DNA of 30,611 nucleotides, taken from the NCBI GenBank assembly GCA_023443515.1, contig JAEZUC010000175.1, forward strand, positions 1-30,611. The letters are read 5' to 3'. Of the stretch, positions 29,420 through 30,611 are shown piece by piece. Numbering within the stretch: the first letter of the stretch is position 1; each line of letters opens with the position of its first letter. This DNA comes from Bacillota bacterium. GTDB lineage: Bacteria; Bacillota; Clostridia; Acetivibrionales; DSM-1351. Made by a program: the position numbers and the translations under genes. Below the pieces are notes generated by a model. It was given only the letters and a program-made list of their open reading frames with translations, was not told the origin of the DNA and ran no database searches.

Positions 29420-29893
29420 AAGACACTCCACCTTTCAAACAACTTGGGTATTATATTTTTAGAATATGCGAATACTAGTAATATTGCTAAACCCATCGAC
29501 TAAAAATAACCACATTAGCCAGGTGTGTCATGCAATATGGACATGCAAATTACTTCGTTTTATATACCATATATTTACATTGTATGTAATTAAAAACATA
29601 TTAAAACTTGCTAAGTACCTTGGTATAACTGAATTAAAAACTTTAAATTTTTAAATAAATTATTGTATAAATATACATACATGAAATATTGGAGGTTTAA
29701 AGTTGCATATTTCATTTAAAAAATAAAAATGTGACAAAAACATATGTTGAAATTTATACTACTGTATGTTAAGATTGTTAGTGAAAAAATTATCAAATAA
29801 TTTGATTACCAGAAATACTGAATAGTACCGTGTTAATCACAAATACTACTCATTGATAGCAGTATATTTTTATAAATTGAAGGGAGAATTATA
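29420..29893. other. Intergenic region with leader features of the PEP carboxykinase gene
   Basis: About 470 bases without a proven gene. It holds TATAAT on the minus strand (29450-29455), a possible -10 for the ATPase gene. A perfect inverted repeat ATGAAATAT/ATATTTCAT (29681-29689, 29707-29715) has GGAGG in its loop. A seven-codon frame begins at TTG 29703 with that SD. A palindrome ATCAAATAATTTGAT (29792-29806) may be an operator for the gene at 29894. A clear promoter for that gene was not found; TTGTTA (29775) with TAATTT (29798) is a weak choice. Confidence 0.45.
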
Positions 29894-30611
29894 ATGACTA
29901 CAAACAAGAAATTAGAAGCTTGGGTTAAAGAAGTTGCCGACATGTGTCAACCAGATCAAATTTACTGGTGTGACGGTTCTCAGGAAGAAAACGATCGTCT
30001 TTTAAAAGAGATGGTGGATTCTGGATTGGCTAAACCTTTGAATCCTGAAAAACGTCCTGGATGCTACTCTTTCAACAGTGATCCATCTGACGTTGCTCGT
30101 GTTGAAAACAGAACATATATCGCTTCAAAGTCAAAGGAAGATGCAGGACCAACTAACAACTGGATTAACCCTGATGAATTGAAGGAAACAATGAAAGGTT
30201 TGTACAAAGGTTGCATGAAGGGAAGAACAATGTATGTAATTCCTTTCTCAATGGGACCTATTGGTTCACCAATATCAAAAATTGGTGTTGAACTTACTGA
30301 CAGTCCATACGTTGTTGTTAACATGAGAATAATGACTCGTATCGGAACAAAAGTATTGGAAACTCTCGGTGACGGAGAATATGTACCATGCTTGCACTCA
30401 GTAGGAGCTCCTTTAGCTGAAGGCGAAAAAGATACAAAATGGCCTTGTGCTCCAATCGAAAAGAAATACATCAGCCATTTCCCGGAAGAAAAGACTATCT
30501 GGTCTTTCGGTTCAGGATACGGCGGAAACGCTTTGCTTGGTAAGAAGTGTTTCGCTCTTCGTATAGCATCAGTTATTGCCCGTGAAGAAGGCTGGTTGGC
30601 TGAACATATGC
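29894..30611 (+). CDS. pckG: Phosphoenolpyruvate carboxykinase (GTP), N-terminal part
   Basis: The first 239 codons of a protein usually about 600 aa long. ATG 29894 follows AGGGAG by 7 bases. The opening (KKLEAWVKEVADMCQPDQIYWCDGSQEE), then RTYIASK, VIPFSMGPIGSPISKIGVELTDS and SFGSGYGGNALLGKKCFALRIAS are clear GTP-PEPCK family segments. The GTP and metal sites lie beyond the window. The enzyme interconverts oxaloacetate and PEP with GDP/GTP. In cellulolytic clostridia it can support glycolytic flux or anaplerosis. The gene is cut by the window end. Confidence 0.96.
   Translation, partial: MTTNKKLEAWVKEVADMCQPDQIYWCDGSQEENDRLLKEMVDSGLAKPLNPEKRPGCYSFNSDPSDVARVENRTYIASKSKEDAGPTNNWINPDELKETMKGLYKGCMKGRTMYVIPFSMGPIGSPISKIGVELTDSPYVVVNMRIMTRIGTKVLETLGDGEYVPCLHSVGAPLAEGEKDTKWPCAPIEKKYISHFPEEKTIWSFGSGYGGNALLGKKCFALRIASVIAREEGWLAEHM

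Noticed and set aside
29466..29654. Plus-strand frame of 62 codons before pckG
   Set aside because: No SD before the ATG, AT-rich composition-driven frame, no motif.
1..30611. CRISPR arrays, rRNA genes or complete insertion sequences
   Set aside because: No regularly spaced repeats of 24-40 bases, no rRNA sequence and no transposase with terminal inverted repeats were found by reading.

Overview
The window looks like a chromosome segment from a low-GC, Gram-positive anaerobe of the Clostridia, most like the cellulolytic Ruminiclostridium/Clostridium cellulolyticum group. That is inferred from gene content and codon use: GH3 xylosidase-type enzyme, CUT1 sugar ABC operon, acetyl xylan esterase, GTP-type PEP carboxykinase, purine-rich Shine-Dalgarno (SD) sites and very AT-rich spacers. 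No species call can be proved from the sequence alone.

Region A (about 223-10315) is an integrated genetic element of roughly 10 kb inserted in a tRNA-Ser(GGA) gene. The intact tRNA is at 10258-10348 (minus strand). A displaced copy of its 3' part is at 187-244, and a 22-bp identical core (223-244 and 10294-10315) marks the two att junctions. The element carries an excisionase (8791-9039) overlapping a tyrosine integrase (9036-10160), and a replication-initiator-like gene (7621-8718) behind a translationally coupled leader ORF. It also carries a serine recombinase, a Rv2525c/DUF1906-type glycoside-hydrolase-like protein, a lipoprotein, two small zinc-finger proteins, a DUF6809-like protein, and a three-gene cassette led by a membrane zinc-ribbon/SHOCT protein. 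Three GTTAGAA repeats sit inside each end and look like integrase arm sites. A minus-strand unit at 1765-2019 combines a good promoter, a multi-hairpin RNA, an intrinsic terminator and an SD-sequestering hairpin.

Region B (10385-15394) is backbone: the tRNA promoter, an HD-GYP protein (minus), an ABC-2 type exporter pair, a CmpB-like membrane protein, and an unlisted 50-codon membrane ORF on the minus strand.

Region C (15476-21045) is a sugar-uptake operon: solute-binding lipoprotein, two permeases and a cytoplasmic GH3 glycosidase, closed by a terminator. No ATPase gene is present, so a shared ATPase encoded elsewhere is expected. An acetyl xylan esterase at 27299-28258 would fit the same hemicellulose diet.

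Region D (21263-25275) holds a LoaP/NusG-type antiterminator with a structured leader, a chorismatase-like protein built of three YjgF/RidA-like repeats, and a methionyl-tRNA synthetase-like protein whose KMSKS loop is degenerate. Region E (25351-30611) holds a 36-aa basic peptide gene with a 32-bp perfect hairpin, an NCS2 purine permease with a structured leader, the esterase, a double-P-loop ATPase (minus), and the first 239 codons of GTP-dependent PEP carboxykinase.
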